From assembly GCA_023427125.1 (NCBI GenBank), contig JAEZBP010000669.1, positions 1 through 8,406 on the forward strand: a DNA stretch of 8,406 bases, written 5' to 3'. Under the pieces are notes generated by a model, which was not told the origin of the DNA, did not search any database, and saw only the letters and a program-made list of their open reading frames with translations. Below, one piece after another: positions 1 through 5,696 of this stretch (positions are counted from its first letter, which is position 1; every line of letters starts with the position of its first letter). The position numbers and the translations under genes were made by a program. This DNA comes from Pseudomonadota bacterium. GTDB taxonomy: Bacteria > Myxococcota_A > Polyangia > Polyangiales > Sandaracinaceae.

Positions 1-2
1 CC

Positions 3-305
3 TCCGCGGAATCCTCCGGCTCCGCGCACTGCGTGCGCGGCCGCCCGGCGACCGGCGATGCGCGGCAGGAGGTGGAGCCTCCGCTCCGGAGCCTGATGAT
101 GGGCGACTACGGCGGGACGCCGGACGAGACGCCGCTCGAGGAGCGCGCGCCGAACAGCGTCTCGAGAGACAGCTTCGACGACGTGCTCGCGGCGCATGAC
201 CTCGTGCTCGATTTGCACGCGGCGTTCCCGTGTGGAAAAGACCGCACTCGATCGAGCGACGCGCCATCCCACGAAGGCCGCCGTTCTCGAGACGGGAGGT
301 CATGA
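3..305 (+). CDS. Possible 3' end of an unidentified gene (open to the left edge)
   Basis: I do not recognise this product. The frame is open from the window edge to a TGA at 303-305. From about base 3 to 225 its third codon positions are almost all G or C and the product is acidic, with a segment reading SRDSFDDVLAAHDLVLDLHA, which looks like real protein. The last 25 or so codons lose this bias, so the tail is doubtful. The start could lie outside the window. Alternatively a small gene could start at ATG 96 or 99, with GGAG at 88-91 placed 4 or 7 bases upstream. Its TGA overlaps an ATG at 302 in an ATGA arrangement, which would allow translational coupling to the lipoprotein gene. No motif or signal peptide is visible. 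The other strand and frames look like shadows, but a non-coding leader cannot be excluded. Confidence 0.33.
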   Translation, partial: SAESSGSAHCVRGRPATGDARQEVEPPLRSLMMGDYGGTPDETPLEERAPNSVSRDSFDDVLAAHDLVLDLHAAFPCGKDRTRSSDAPSHEGRRSRDGRS

Positions 306-862
306 TGCGGTGCTGGCTGGGGCTCTTGTCTTGTCTCGTGACCCTCTCGCTCCTGGGCTGCTCGCCGGAGTACTACGCGCGTCGGGCCGCGCGGCGCGAG
401 CAGCGCCGCGCCGAGCGGCAGCAGCGCGCGCACGCGGCCCAGCAGCAGCGCGTCATGGAGCTGTGCGGCAGCCCCCAGCGCACCTTCGAGCGCGGGCACA
501 ACGCCGGCCTCGCGCGCCAGCCGATGGACACGTCGTGGGTCGCCCAGTGCCCCTACCAGCTCCAGCAGGAGCAGGCGAACGCCTACCTCGCGGGCTACCA
601 GCAGGGCGCAGCCACCGCGCCGGCGCAGGTCGTGATGCAGGCGCCGGCGCAGCCCACGATCGTCTACGGAGGCGGCCACGGCGGCGGCTACGGCGTCACG
701 CCCTGCACGTTCTCGTCGGACTGCGGTCCAGAGATGAGCTGCCGGCAGTGGAGGGACATGGGCCAGGTGTGCATGGGCTTCGGCGGAGCTGGCAGCCCCT
801 GCTGGTTCAGCTCCGATTGCCTCTCCGGCTCGTGCGATCTCAGCGCCCGCCTCTGCAATTGA
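305..862 (+). CDS. Secreted lipoprotein with tandem cysteine-rich motifs
   Basis: This is a 185-residue predicted lipoprotein of unknown function. The N-terminus has a hydrophobic signal segment ending in the lipobox LLGC, with Cys19 as the expected lipidated residue after signal peptidase II cleavage. Residues 23-50 are very rich in Arg, Gln and Ala and probably helical. Residues 54-101 include ERGHNAGLAR and AYLAGYQQG, the short Gly/Tyr pattern seen in many small outer-membrane lipoproteins. A Gly-rich linker (122-130) leads to eight cysteines arranged as two similar units (C134/C140/C146/C156 and C166/C172/C177/C184), each opening with CxFSSDC. They are probably disulphide-bonded after export. 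The start at ATG 305 is preferred because GGAGG at 295-299 lies 5 bases upstream. ATG 302 is only 2 bases away, and a start at GTG 230 would put a charged extension before the signal peptide. Small Cys-motif lipoproteins of this kind are common in myxobacteria; the role here is unknown. Confidence 0.85.
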   Translation: MRCWLGLLSCLVTLSLLGCSPEYYARRAARREQRRAERQQRAHAAQQQRVMELCGSPQRTFERGHNAGLARQPMDTSWVAQCPYQLQQEQANAYLAGYQQGAATAPAQVVMQAPAQPTIVYGGGHGGGYGVTPCTFSSDCGPEMSCRQWRDMGQVCMGFGGAGSPCWFSSDCLSGSCDLSARLCN

Positions 863-872
863 GTTGGCTGGG

Positions 873-893
873 CGCGCGCTTCGCGAGCGCGCG
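873..893 (+). terminator. GC-rich hairpin after the lipoprotein gene
   Basis: A perfect 8-bp stem (CGCGCGCT pairing with AGCGCGCG) with a 5-base loop starts 10 bases after the lipoprotein stop codon. There is no T-run behind it, so it could be a Rho-independent-like pause site, an mRNA-stabilising hairpin, or chance in GC-rich DNA. The rest of the 863-996 gap shows no coding signal. Confidence 0.3.
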
Positions 894-996
894 GCGCTCG
901 TGCACGCCGCAGCCCGAATGAGCGTGGTGGTGCCCGCGCTCGTCGCGTGCTGCACCACGGCGAGGATCGGCCTACGGGCTTCGGACGGCGACGGCT

Positions 997-1194
997 ATGC
1001 TGACCGGCATGGAGAACGCGGACGAGCTGGCGGCGGCGATCCGGCGCGCGTGCATCGAGATCCTGCTCGACGCGCACGAGGACGCGGGGATCCAGGGCCT
1101 GTGCGCCGAGGGTCGCTTCGAGGTGGCGGTGGCTCGCGTGCGCGCCACGCCGATCGAGGAGCTCCTCGCGCGAGGCCGAGCCCAGGCGAAGTGA
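997..1194 (+). CDS. Small conserved-looking hypothetical protein, 65 residues
   Basis: The product is a short, mostly helical, acidic protein with no signal peptide or membrane segment, so it is probably cytoplasmic. Third codon positions are almost entirely G or C throughout, and the residue pattern is that of a folded protein, so I take it as a real gene. The core around residues 25-45, reading DAHEDAGIQGLCAEGRFEVA, resembles a short sequence I recall from unannotated small proteins of other proteobacteria (roughly a YEDAG..GLC.EG.WE.A pattern), but I cannot check that here. The function is unknown. ATG 997 is the first in-frame start; an ATG at 1009 (residue 5) is the alternative. Neither has a strong Shine-Dalgarno sequence. 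It sits alone, 134 bases after the lipoprotein gene and 237 bases before the CBS gene. Confidence 0.7.
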   Translation: MLTGMENADELAAAIRRACIEILLDAHEDAGIQGLCAEGRFEVAVARVRATPIEELLARGRAQAK

Positions 1195-1326
1195 CGCGGG
1201 TCGCGCCGAGCGCTGCGACCACCTTCGACGACGCGCCGCTCTCCGCCTGCGCGCGCGGCGGTCCGCTCCGCACCGGGCGACGCGCGCGCCTGGATGATCG
1301 AGCGGCTCGGCCTCCCCGCGCACTGA

Positions 1327-1362
1327 GGCGCAACTTCCGCGCGCCGGCGAAACGGTTGCGCC
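1327..1362. repeat. Inverted repeat in the spacer before the CBS-domain gene
   Basis: GGCGCAAC at 1327-1334 is perfectly repeated in inverse as GTTGCGCC at 1355-1362. The 20 bases between them contain the palindrome CGCCGGCG (1342-1349). The repeat lies in the 1195-1431 spacer, 70 bases before the CBS gene start. It could be an operator or an RNA hairpin of the upstream transcript. The remainder of the spacer shows no convincing gene. Confidence 0.35.
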
Positions 1363-1431
1363 GCGCCGGGCGCAGAGAGGCTCGATGCGCCGGAGCGCGC
1401 GTTGGCCCGAGAGCTGCTGCCATGCCGCCCC

Positions 1432-1815
1432 ATGAGCGCCATCCGGAATCACATGACCGACCATCCCCACACGATCGGCAGCGACCAGCCGATCGTCGAG
1501 GCGGCGCGCCGCATGCGCGAGCATCGGATCCGCCACCTGCCCGTGCTCGAGGGTGGCGCGCTGGTCGGCATGATCAGCGACCGCGACGTGCTGCTGGGCG
1601 AGCGCGTCGCGCCGCCGCTGACCGTCGCCGACGTGATGTCGCCGGAGACGTTCGCGATCACCCCCGACACCCCCGTCGGCAAGGTCGTCGCCAAGATGGC
1701 GGAGCACCGCCTCGGCTCCGCGGTCGTCATGCAGGGCGTGAAGGTGATCGGCATCTTCACGACGACCGACGCGCTCGAGATGCTCGCCCGGATGCTCACC
1801 GAGCGGGAGGCCTGA
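1432..1815 (+). CDS. Stand-alone two-CBS-domain protein
   Basis: The 127-residue product is almost entirely a tandem CBS pair (Bateman module), which in this family binds adenosine nucleotides or related ligands and acts as an energy or redox sensor. CBS1 covers about residues 8-57, including HMTDHPHTIG, the RHLPVLEGGALVGMISDRD strand-turn-strand and its final Asp. CBS2 covers about 67-122, including VMSPETFAITPD and VIGIFTTTDAL. The G-h-h-[ST]-x-x-D signatures that contact ribose are at GMISDRD (46-52) and GIFTTTD (107-113). No other domain is fused, so it must act on a partner that the sequence does not reveal. The start at ATG 1432 fits where such proteins normally begin. A TTG at 1402 with GGAG 6 bases upstream (1392-1395) would add ten residues and is a real alternative, because ATG 1432 has no good ribosome-binding site. 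Confidence 0.88.
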   Translation: MSAIRNHMTDHPHTIGSDQPIVEAARRMREHRIRHLPVLEGGALVGMISDRDVLLGERVAPPLTVADVMSPETFAITPDTPVGKVVAKMAEHRLGSAVVMQGVKVIGIFTTTDALEMLARMLTEREA

Positions 1816-1819
1816 GAGC

Positions 1820-1837
1820 CACCGAGGAGAGTCGGTG
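1820..1837. terminator. Small hairpin between convergent CBS and amidohydrolase genes
   Basis: The 30-bp gap between the two convergent stop codons contains CACCGA/TCGGTG, a perfect 6-bp stem with a GGAGAG loop. Its position between two converging genes suits a shared terminator, but the stem is short and there is no T-tract on either strand. Confidence 0.35.
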
Positions 1838-1845
1838 CGGCGGCG

Positions 1846-2883
1846 TCAGGCGGTCTGCCGGAGCGGCCGCGCGAGGCCGAGCAGGCGCGCCGCGTTGTCG
1901 TGCAGGATGGCCTGGCGCGCGGCGAGGTCGTGCTCGGTGGCGATCAGCACCTTCGCGAGGCCGGTGGCCTGATGATAGAAGGGCCAGTCGGTCCCGAAGA
2001 CGATCCGATCGGGCGGCCCCTCGTCGGCGATGCGCCGCACGCTGCGGATGCCCTGCGACGCCAGCTCGAGCCAGACGTTCGGATAGCGGCGCGCCAGCGA
2101 GAGTCCCTCGTCGAGCTGGAGCGCGCCGGAGTGCCCGAGCACGAACGTGGTCTCGGGGCACTCCGCGATCGCGCGCTCGTAGTGGCGCACCTGCGAGAGG
2201 TAGCGGCCGATCGGCGGCTCGATGTCGACCGGGCCGCAGTGGAAGAACACCGGCAACCCGCGCTCTCCGCACGCGCGATAGAGCGCGATGCAGCGCGCCG
2301 CGTCGGGCTTCACGAGCTGCACCGCGGGATGCACCTTGATGCCGCGGGCGCCGAGCGCGATCTGCGCGTCGAGCTTCTGCGCCGGGTCTCGATCGAAGGG
2401 GTGCACCGAGCCGAAGACCACGAGCCTCTCCTCGTGACGCGCCGCCTCGAGCCACGCGCGCGCGTTCTCCGAGAGCCCGCGGGGCCAGTCGATCGCGAGC
2501 AGGACGCTCTCCACGATGTTCAGCTCGCTCATCTCGCGGACGAGGTTCGGCACCGTGTGCGTCGCGCGCATCCCGCTCGAGCGCAGGCTGCCGATCCCGA
2601 GATCGCGCGTCATGCGCTTGAGATCCTCCGGGGAGAAGTTGCGGTTCTGGTAGACGTCGAGGTCGAGCGCGCGCTCCGCCGGGAGGTAGTGCTCCACCGA
2701 GTCCGACGCGCGGCTCAGATCCAGCTGCAGCGGCCGCAGGAACGCGAGGGCGAGGTGAGTGTGGAGGTCGATCGCGGCGGGGACCGACGGGTCGGTCAGG
2801 ACGAGCCGGCCGTCCCTCACCCCGAACCAGGGGAGGCGCGCGAGGTCGTGGAGGCTCTCGAAGCGTGTCGGGTGCTCGGTCAT
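1846..2883 (-). CDS. Amidohydrolase-2 family metal-dependent hydrolase (TIM barrel)
   Basis: This 345-residue protein fits the Amidohydro_2 (PF04909) family, which hydrolyses C-N or C-O bonds or decarboxylates small acids at a mono- or binuclear metal centre. Expected ligands are all visible: the IDLHTHL motif with His41 and His43 on the first barrel strand, GIKVHP with His185, VFFHCG with His215, LGHSG with His251, and Asp299 in FGTDWP. The length is normal for the family, and with no signal peptide it is cytoplasmic. The substrate cannot be read from the sequence. The start at 2883 was chosen because the upstream extension to 3120 is basic, low-complexity and covers the divergent gene; residues 11-30 after this start already look like a normal lead-in. 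It is divergent from the acyltransferase with 88 bases between the starts, and convergent with the CBS gene. Confidence 0.88.
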   Translation of the reverse strand: MTEHPTRFESLHDLARLPWFGVRDGRLVLTDPSVPAAIDLHTHLALAFLRPLQLDLSRASDSVEHYLPAERALDLDVYQNRNFSPEDLKRMTRDLGIGSLRSSGMRATHTVPNLVREMSELNIVESVLLAIDWPRGLSENARAWLEAARHEERLVVFGSVHPFDRDPAQKLDAQIALGARGIKVHPAVQLVKPDAARCIALYRACGERGLPVFFHCGPVDIEPPIGRYLSQVRHYERAIAECPETTFVLGHSGALQLDEGLSLARRYPNVWLELASQGIRSVRRIADEGPPDRIVFGTDWPFYHQATGLAKVLIATEHDLAARQAILHDNAARLLGLARPLRQTA

Positions 2884-2971
2884 CTCTGCGCGAGAGCCTA
2901 GTCTAGAGCACCTCTGCGTGCGCGGCATGCCCTCGATTGCCGGCGTCCGCCCGGGACGTACCTCGACGGTA
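2884..2971. promoter_or_regulatory. Divergent promoter region, amidohydrolase / acyltransferase
   Basis: These 88 bases separate two divergent start codons and so must hold both promoters unless the genes are leaderless. The stretch around 2897-2909 (CTAGTCTAGAG) is the most AT-rich part and includes the palindrome TCTAGA (2902-2907). CTCTGCG occurs twice, at 2884-2890 and 2912-2918. No convincing -35/-10 pair can be assigned, so the call rests mainly on gene layout. Confidence 0.35.
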
Positions 2972-3871
2972 ATGGCCCGAAGGCGACCCTGCCTGCCCGG
3001 ATACCGCGACGTGGACTCGCTCGAGAGCCGCGACCCTGCATTGATCCGCAAGGTGGCCCGTCTGCTCGAGCCCCTCCTCGAGCGCTGGTTCTCGCCCGAC
3101 GTGCGGGGCCTCGAGCACATCCCGCGGGGCCCCGCGCTCTACGCCGGCAACCACAGCGGCGGCTTCATCTCCCCCGACACGTGGATCTTCGCCGCGCGGG
3201 TGCTCGCGGCGCGCGGCATCGACGACGTGCCCTACGCGCTCGTGCATCAAGTGCTGATCCGCTCGCCGCTCCTCAACCCGATCCTCACGCGCGTGGGCGG
3301 CGTCGAGGCGAAGGCCGAGAACGCGCGCCGCGTCTTCGAGCGCGGCGGAAAAGTCCTCGTCTATCCGGGCGGCGACCTCGACGCGTTCCGCCCCTTGCAC
3401 CAGGCGCATCGCGTCGTCTTCGCCGGCCGCCGGGGCTACGTGCGTCTCGCCTTGCGCGAGGGCGTGCCGATCGTGCCGGTGGTCGCCTCGGGCGGGCACC
3501 TCGGGTGGATCGTGCTGAGCGACGGCAAGTGGCTCGCGCGCCTCCTCCGCACCCATCGCACCCTGCGCACCGAGGTCCTGCCGATCACCCTGAGCTTCCC
3601 GTGGGGCATCGCGATCGGCGCTCCACCCTACGTGCCGTGGCCGACCTCGATCACGATCGAGGTGCTCGATCCGATCCGCTTCGACCGGCGAGGCGAGCGC
3701 GCGGCGCGCGACGGCGACTACGTCGAGCGCTGCCACCGCCTCGTCGTGACCACGATGCAGGCCGCGCTCGATCGGCTCGCGCGCGAGAGACGAGACCGCA
3801 CGCGAGCGCGCCGCGAGCAGCTGCGCGAGCGCATCCGGCGCGCCTCCCCGCTCCATGGCGAGGCCCGATGA
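2972..3871 (+). CDS. PlsC-like lysophospholipid/glycerol acyltransferase family protein
   Basis: This 299-residue protein matches the PlsC-like glycerolipid acyltransferase fold, which transfers an acyl chain to a hydroxyl of a lipid precursor at the inner face of the membrane. Block I is YAGNHSGGFISPDTW, with catalytic His61 and an Asp eight residues later. This is the NHxGG...PD variant (as in TMEM68/DAGAT-like bacterial relatives), not the usual HxxxxD. Block III is VYPGGDLDAFRP (131-142), replacing the usual FPEGT, and block IV is VPIVPVVASGGH (165-176). The C-terminus after about 260 is a strongly basic helix (RERRDRTRARREQLRERIRR) that could sit on acidic lipid head groups. The acceptor lipid is unknown. 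ATG 2972 was chosen because coding bias begins there; ATG 2927 is possible and neither has a strong ribosome-binding site. The stop is 12 bases from that of the converging downstream gene. Confidence 0.87.
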   Translation: MARRRPCLPGYRDVDSLESRDPALIRKVARLLEPLLERWFSPDVRGLEHIPRGPALYAGNHSGGFISPDTWIFAARVLAARGIDDVPYALVHQVLIRSPLLNPILTRVGGVEAKAENARRVFERGGKVLVYPGGDLDAFRPLHQAHRVVFAGRRGYVRLALREGVPIVPVVASGGHLGWIVLSDGKWLARLLRTHRTLRTEVLPITLSFPWGIAIGAPPYVPWPTSITIEVLDPIRFDRRGERAARDGDYVERCHRLVVTTMQAALDRLARERRDRTRARREQLRERIRRASPLHGEAR

Positions 3872-3872
3872 A

Positions 3873-3898
3873 GCCGGCGAGCCTCAGCCCGCGCCGGC
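3873..3898. terminator. Inverted repeat at the convergent acyltransferase / HTH-protein junction
   Basis: GCCGGCG (3873-3879) pairs perfectly with CGCCGGC (3892-3898) around a 12-base loop. The left arm begins 2 bases after the acyltransferase stop codon, and the repeat spans the stop codon of the minus-strand gene. The position suits a bidirectional terminator, though no T-tract follows. Confidence 0.4.
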
Positions 3899-4705
3899 CA
3901 GCGCGGCGCGGAGCGGCGCGACGAGCGTCGGGTGGCTCTTCACGAGCTTCGGGGCGAGCTTCGCGAGCGCGCCGGTGACCCGCGACTCGAGCGCCCCGGC
4001 GACTTCCAAGGAGATGTAGATCGCCACGCGCGCCTCCCCGCCCCGCCGCACGACCTCGGCCTGCGCCCCGCGGAAGCCGAGCTTTCGCACCCAGACCTCG
4101 GCGAGCTCGGCGGTCCGGGTCCGAGCGGCTTGGATCTCGCTCGGCTCGCGCCCCTCCTTCGCGGCCTCCTTGAGCATGCGCACCGCCGCGTAGAGCTTGG
4201 AAGCGCTCGCGCTCTTCGCGCGCAGGCCGCGAACGCCGCGGATCGGCTCGTCCTTGGCGAGGATCGCGGCGGCCTGGCGAGGGCGGCCGATCGCCTTCGC
4301 GTAGACCGTCAGCGCGTAGCACTTCTCGATGCCCGCGGTGAGGGCCGCCTCTCGATCGAAGGTCCGCGCGACCTGCAGGTACTTGTTGGCGGTCATGTGG
4401 CTCATGCCGAGGTCCACCTTGGAACAGAGCTCCTTGATGTCCTTCGCGCCGAAGAGCGCCCGCAGCTCGAGCAGCTCCGCGATGTGATGACCGGTGTCGT
4501 AGAACGAGGCGGCCCGCAGCTGCTCGTGCGCCCGGATCTGCGCGAGGTGCCACGCGGCCAGCTGCTTGGAATCGAGCCCGGCCGGAGGCTTCTGCGCGAT
4601 CGGCTCGCTCGGGATCACCACCGGCTTGGCCGGCAGCGTCACCTGCGGCAGCGGTCGAGGGGTCAGGACGCGGGGCACGAGCGGAAGGGTGCGCGGCGTG
4701 GGCAT
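3884..4705 (-). CDS. Hypothetical protein with Pro-rich N-terminus and putative HTH region
   Basis: I cannot name this 273-residue protein. Residues 1-41 are rich in Pro, Leu and Val with few charges beyond Arg and are probably disordered. From residue 45 it is helical, with no signal peptide or membrane span. Residues 86-116 (FGAKDIKELCSKVDLGMSHM followed by TANKYLQVART) look like a helix-turn-helix in which LGMSHMTANKYLQVA would be the turn and recognition helix. It resembles Myxococcota proteins with a similar 'LG.S..TA.K...VAR.F..EAAL..G.EK.YAL..YA' stretch, remembered and not checked. The segment around 197-236 (RTAELAEVWVRKLGFRGAQA then EVVRRGGEARVAIYISLE) may be a separate alpha/beta unit. 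A DNA-binding or regulatory role is an inference. ATG 4705 is preferred over 4774 because the extension would run through a strong hairpin; GAGG lies one base before this ATG, which is poor spacing. It is divergent from the SDR gene, so it could regulate that operon. Confidence 0.78.
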   Translation of the reverse strand: MPTPRTLPLVPRVLTPRPLPQVTLPAKPVVIPSEPIAQKPPAGLDSKQLAAWHLAQIRAHEQLRAASFYDTGHHIAELLELRALFGAKDIKELCSKVDLGMSHMTANKYLQVARTFDREAALTAGIEKCYALTVYAKAIGRPRQAAAILAKDEPIRGVRGLRAKSASASKLYAAVRMLKEAAKEGREPSEIQAARTRTAELAEVWVRKLGFRGAQAEVVRRGGEARVAIYISLEVAGALESRVTGALAKLAPKLVKSHPTLVAPLRAALAGAG

Positions 4706-4744
4706 GCCTCGATCGTGCCCGAGCTCACCGGCCCGTGCACCCTT

Positions 4745-4767
4745 CCCCGCGCAACTCCTGCGCGGGG
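4745..4767. promoter_or_regulatory. 9-bp perfect hairpin in the HTH-protein / SDR intergenic region
   Basis: CCCCGCGCA (4745-4753) and TGCGCGGGG (4759-4767) form a perfect 9-bp stem with loop ACTCC. On the minus strand the loop region reads AGGAGT, a Shine-Dalgarno-like sequence, about 50 bases before the minus-strand ATG at 4705. It is probably in the 5' leader of that gene; it could be an RNA control element or a protein-binding site. Confidence 0.4.
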
Positions 4768-4841
4768 CCCGCACGAGGTGCGCGGCGCAGCGGCCCGGAC
4801 CGAAAAACCGGCCCCGGGTGGGGGCGGCGCGGAAAGCGCAA

Positions 4842-4894
4842 GGATCGACCCGGTCGCGGATCGATCCGAGGCGCCCGGTGCGCCGCGTCGATCC
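4842..4894. promoter_or_regulatory. Repeated GGATCGA/TCGATCC half-sites upstream of the SDR-Usp operon
   Basis: GGATCGA occurs at 4842-4848 and again at 4858-4864, where it is part of the perfect 10-bp palindrome GGATCGATCC (4858-4867). The inverse half TCGATCC recurs at 4888-4894, 21 bases before the SDR start. Together they make four half-sites within 53 bases, the layout of an operator for a dimeric regulator. Motifs containing CGATC are generally frequent in this DNA, so enrichment must be tested. Confidence 0.4.
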
Positions 4895-4914
4895 CGCTCG
4901 GTGAGGAGGAAGGC

Positions 4915-5679
4915 ATGGGAGCGCTCGAACACAAGGTGGCCATCGTGACCGGAGGGTCGGGCGGGATCGGCCTCGCGACCGCCGCGGCGTTCGTCCGCGA
5001 GGGCGCGTCGGTGATGCTCGTCGATCGCGTCGAGGCCGAGCTGCGCGCGGCGGCCGAGGCGCTCGGCGCTTCGGTGGCGTGCTTCGCGGCCGACGTCTCG
5101 GACCCCGCAGCGACCCGAGGCTACGTCGAGGCGACGATCGCCCGCTTCGGCGGCATCGACGTCCTCTTCGCGAACGCGGGCATCGAGGGGCGGGTGGCGC
5201 CGATCACCGAGTACCCCGTCGAGGAGCTCGATCGCGTCCTCGCGGTGAACGTCCGCGGGCCCTTCCTCGGGATCCAGGCGGTCGCTCCGCACATGGCCGC
5301 CCGCGGGGGCGGCAGCATCGTCATCACCTCGTCGGTCGCCGGCGTGATCGGCTCGCCGGGGCTCTCGGCCTACGTCACGAGCAAGCACGCGACGATCGGC
5401 CTCGCGAAGACCGCGGCGATCGAGCTCGCGCCCCTCGGCATCCGCGTCAACACCGTCAACCCCGGCCCGATCGAGAACCGCATGATGCGCTCGATCGAGG
5501 ACCAAGCCTCGCCGGGGCACGGCGCGGACGTGAAGGCGGGCTTCCTCGGCATGGTGCCGATGGGCCGCTACGGGACCAACGAAGAGATCGCCGAGCTCGC
5601 GCTCTTCCTCGCCAGCAGCGCCTCCTCGTACTGCACCGGCGCCGTCTTCCTCGCCGACGGCGGCTTCGTGGCTCGATGA
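4915..5679 (+). CDS. Short-chain dehydrogenase/reductase (classical SDR)
   Basis: This 254-residue protein is a complete classical SDR, an NAD(P)-dependent oxidoreductase acting on an alcohol/carbonyl substrate. It shows the cofactor loop TGGSGGIG (12-19), Asp37 after the second strand (which in this family favours NAD(H) over NADP(H)), AADV with Asp60 for the adenine ring, and the NAG motif (87-89). The catalytic tetrad is Asn112, Ser140, Tyr153 and Lys157 in the usual SS-x12-YxxxK spacing, followed by the PG motif at 183-184. The segment 190-212, which would cap the substrate, is unremarkable and does not identify the substrate; 3-oxoacyl, sugar or cyclic alcohol substrates are all possible. 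The start is secure: GGAGG at 4905-4909 lies 5 bases before ATG 4915. The gene is the first of a two-gene unit with the Usp gene, which follows after 17 bases, so the two are probably co-transcribed. Confidence 0.93.
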   Translation: MGALEHKVAIVTGGSGGIGLATAAAFVREGASVMLVDRVEAELRAAAEALGASVACFAADVSDPAATRGYVEATIARFGGIDVLFANAGIEGRVAPITEYPVEELDRVLAVNVRGPFLGIQAVAPHMAARGGGSIVITSSVAGVIGSPGLSAYVTSKHATIGLAKTAAIELAPLGIRVNTVNPGPIENRMMRSIEDQASPGHGADVKAGFLGMVPMGRYGTNEEIAELALFLASSASSYCTGAVFLADGGFVAR

Positions 5680-5696
5680 GCAAAGGAGAACCAGCA

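Noticed and set aside
107..958. 283-residue minus-strand open frame
   Set aside because: It is antisense to the lipoprotein gene, low-complexity (Ala, Arg, Ser, Leu), and lacks the codon bias seen on the plus strand; it is a GC-rich shadow.
864..2339. 491-residue plus-strand open frame
   Set aside because: It is Arg/Ala-rich and spans a real gene in another frame (CBS) and the antisense of the amidohydrolase; no motif is present.
2884..3120. N-terminal extension of the amidohydrolase to 3120
   Set aside because: It would run through the divergent gene's start region; the sequence is basic and low-complexity, unlike the enzyme body.
879..3971. Shared string CTTCGCGAGCGCG at 879-891 and 3959-3971
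   Set aside because: There are only two copies, one inside a coding region and one in a hairpin; it is expected by chance in DNA this GC-rich and shows no mobile-element structure.
5079..5696. Upstream extension of the Usp frame across the SDR gene
   Set aside because: It is an Arg-rich translation out of frame with the SDR, whose motifs are complete; the Usp start has its own ribosome-binding site.
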